Shown here piece after piece: positions 62,865-64,000 of a DNA stretch of 64,000 nucleotides (positions within the stretch are counted from its first letter, which is position 1; every line of letters starts with the position of its first letter). The position numbers and the translations under genes were made by a program. Under the pieces are notes generated by a model. The model did no database searches. It saw only the letters and a program-made list of their open reading frames with translations, and was not told where the DNA came from. Origin of the DNA: an uncultured Acidimicrobiaceae bacterium (lineage in GTDB: Bacteria; Actinomycetota; Acidimicrobiia; Acidimicrobiales; UBA10347). Where the stretch lies: positions 124,001 through 188,000 of the forward strand of contig CAJJAG010000003.1 in the NCBI GenBank assembly GCA_905182135.1. Reading direction: 5' to 3'.

Positions 62865-63344
62865 CTATTCACTCGCCGCATCGCGACGTCGCCGTAAATG
62901 GACGTGCGCCTTCGCTGCTCCCCACACCAGCCCAGGTTCGTGAAGCGCTGGATCAACGTCACGGAACGATGCTGGCGTTAGCCCGTAGATGTCATTCGGG
63001 AAGTTCGATCGCGAGAATTCGTCGCGAACCGCCACCGGAACGTTCGCTGAGCGCAGTACTTCCGTTGGGACTCCGGCAATTGAGCGGCGCAATATTTCGA
63101 GTGGACCAACGTGCTGCGCAGCAATGTCAACGGCCAGCAATGTACGCAGGTCAGCCGTTGTTTCCTTCGCCGCAATATGAAGCTGCTTCGCTACATCGTC
63201 TGGCATCGTGACGCCCGGCAAACGTTCTTCGATCAGCCGGATGAACCAGGATCCGGAAATTTGTTCGAACGCATCGCCCAAAGCTGCAGCATACGCGGCA
63301 AGAGATGCTTCATCGTCAGCGAGCGTGGGGCTCTCAGTGGCCAT
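62865..63344 (-). CDS. conserved hypothetical protein
   Basis: The protein has 159 residues from ATG 63344 (MATESPTLADDEAS). It is mostly helical: WFIRLIEERLPGVTMPDDVA, ADLRTLLAVDIAAQHVGPLE and GVPTEVLRSANVPVAVRDEF, with a basic tail KAHVHLRRRRDAASE. No motif for a known enzyme is seen. It diverges from the VIT gene by 70 nt and precedes the 108-residue gene. Likely a conserved actinobacterial protein of unknown role. Confidence 0.65.
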   Translation of the reverse strand: MATESPTLADDEASLAAYAAALGDAFEQISGSWFIRLIEERLPGVTMPDDVAKQLHIAAKETTADLRTLLAVDIAAQHVGPLEILRRSIAGVPTEVLRSANVPVAVRDEFSRSNFPNDIYGLTPASFRDVDPALHEPGLVWGAAKAHVHLRRRRDAASE

Positions 63345-63414
63345 CGAGTAAGTCTGGCCGAGAAAGACCCGGCTCCCTCCAGCGCTGAACAAAGAACCCC
63401 GGTAGCTTTGGAGT

Positions 63415-64000
63415 GTGACCGACGATAATCATCACGAACATATGGTCCACAACCATCGCAACGTTCAAGGTGGCACGGCCCGAGCAGCCATATTCGGGAT
63501 CAGCGATGGCTTGGTATCAAACGTTGCCCTGATAATCGGTGTGGCTGCAGCAGACACCGGCGGCTCATCTGTTGTCATCGCTGGTATCGCTGGCTTGCTT
63601 GCTGGCGCCTCCTCAATGGCCGCTGGCGAATACGTGTCCGTTAAGGCGCAGAGTGAACTGATCGAGTTCGAACTCGACCGCGAACGCGAGTCAATTGCCG
63701 AGAAACCACAGCTCGAAACCCGCGAACTGGCAGCGATCTATACAAAACGTGGCATCGACGAGAACCAGGCCCTGCAAATGGCTGAGGCGGTCCATGAGAA
63801 CCCTGAAATCGCTCTCGAAGTTCACGCACGCGAAGAACTCGGTATCAACCCAGGCGAGACGGGGCAACCAGCTGCGGCCGCCGTCAGCAGCTTCGTTGCG
63901 TTCTCCGTCGGCGCGTTCATCCCGCTGCTGCCATGGCTATTTGGCAAGGGCAGCGGAGCGCTTATTGCATCGATCGTTCTCGGCCTTCTCGCTGCCGCTG
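63415..64000 (+). CDS. VIT1/CCC1-family iron/manganese transporter (partial)
   Basis: The gene runs off the right edge; 195 codons are visible from GTG 63415. The start has a His-rich tail (DDNHHEHMVHNH), then TARAAIFGISDGLVSNVALIIGVAAAD, the TM1 signature of VIT/CCC1. TM2 is GIAGLLAGASSMAAGEYVSVKAQSE. A cytoplasmic Glu-rich metal-binding insert follows (EFELDRERESIAEKPQLETRELAAIY in pieces) and VSSFVAFSVGAFIPLLPWL is TM3. It exports Fe2+/Mn2+ from the cytoplasm or into stores. Confidence 0.88.
   Translation, partial: MTDDNHHEHMVHNHRNVQGGTARAAIFGISDGLVSNVALIIGVAAADTGGSSVVIAGIAGLLAGASSMAAGEYVSVKAQSELIEFELDRERESIAEKPQLETRELAAIYTKRGIDENQALQMAEAVHENPEIALEVHAREELGINPGETGQPAAAAVSSFVAFSVGAFIPLLPWLFGKGSGALIASIVLGLLAAA

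Overview
The window looks like a chromosomal segment of a high-GC actinobacterium, most likely an Acidimicrobiia-type (Ilumatobacter-like, possibly marine) lineage. The grounds are indirect: F420-type enzymes (an LLM-class oxidoreductase and a Ddn-like protein), a TIGR03084/mycothiol-type protein, many acyl-CoA enzymes, GlnD with Amt, and PAC2. No rRNA, tRNA, CRISPR array or intact mobile element was recognised.

Region by region. 1-3.6 kb (minus): an NAD-linked formate dehydrogenase. It comprises a NuoE/NuoF-type fusion running off the left edge and a molybdopterin alpha subunit whose frame is interrupted by one UGA. That UGA sits at the selenocysteine position of FdhF-type enzymes and is followed by a SECIS-like hairpin. 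An EthD-like protein follows. 3.8-8.6 kb: PanE-like reductase, a RelA/SpoT-domain synthetase with an unassigned C-terminus, a HAD phosphatase and a thiolase. 8.8-21.3 kb: a catabolic block (GMC oxidoreductase, D-aminoacylase, nitronate monooxygenase, two AMP-dependent acyl-CoA ligases, LLM oxidoreductase, proline-racemase-family enzyme, PanB-like protein, 4Fe-4S protein, Ddn-like protein). 21.3-25.9 kb: FolD, a large RND permease and a PNPOx-like flavoprotein. 25.9-29.3 kb: a gene graveyard with IS1595, 2OG-oxygenase and dinB remnants around an intact sarcosine/methyltryptophan oxidase. 29.3-38.6 kb: epimerase, methyltransferase, cupin, two tandem M20 peptidase paralogues, an FAD-monooxygenase remnant, an MBL hydrolase, ThpR with a small zinc-ribbon protein, and two further actinobacterial proteins. 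38.6-53 kb: thioesterase, hydrolases, gmd, GNAT, PAC2, an M1-like lipoprotein, methyltransferase, acyl-CoA dehydrogenase, PAP2, VOC, NUDIX and crotonase genes. 53.4-56.8 kb: modCBA molybdate transporter facing a PadR regulator. 57-62.4 kb: nitrogen control (glnD, amt) with an esterase gene between them. 62.5-64 kb: two conserved small proteins and the start of a VIT/CCC1 transporter.

How parts fit together. The molybdate importer could supply the molybdenum cofactor of the formate dehydrogenase about 50 kb away, which also needs selenocysteine machinery not present here. GlnD and Amt belong to one nitrogen circuit, but no PII gene lies next to them; a GAAAC-type direct repeat upstream of amt resembles half of a GlnR operator. 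A palindromic repeat family built on ATCTGTGTCAGACACAGAT occurs three times between genes (25.2, 55.4 and 59.4 kb). At least five intergenic stretches hold decayed fragments of recognisable genes, which suggests ongoing gene loss.
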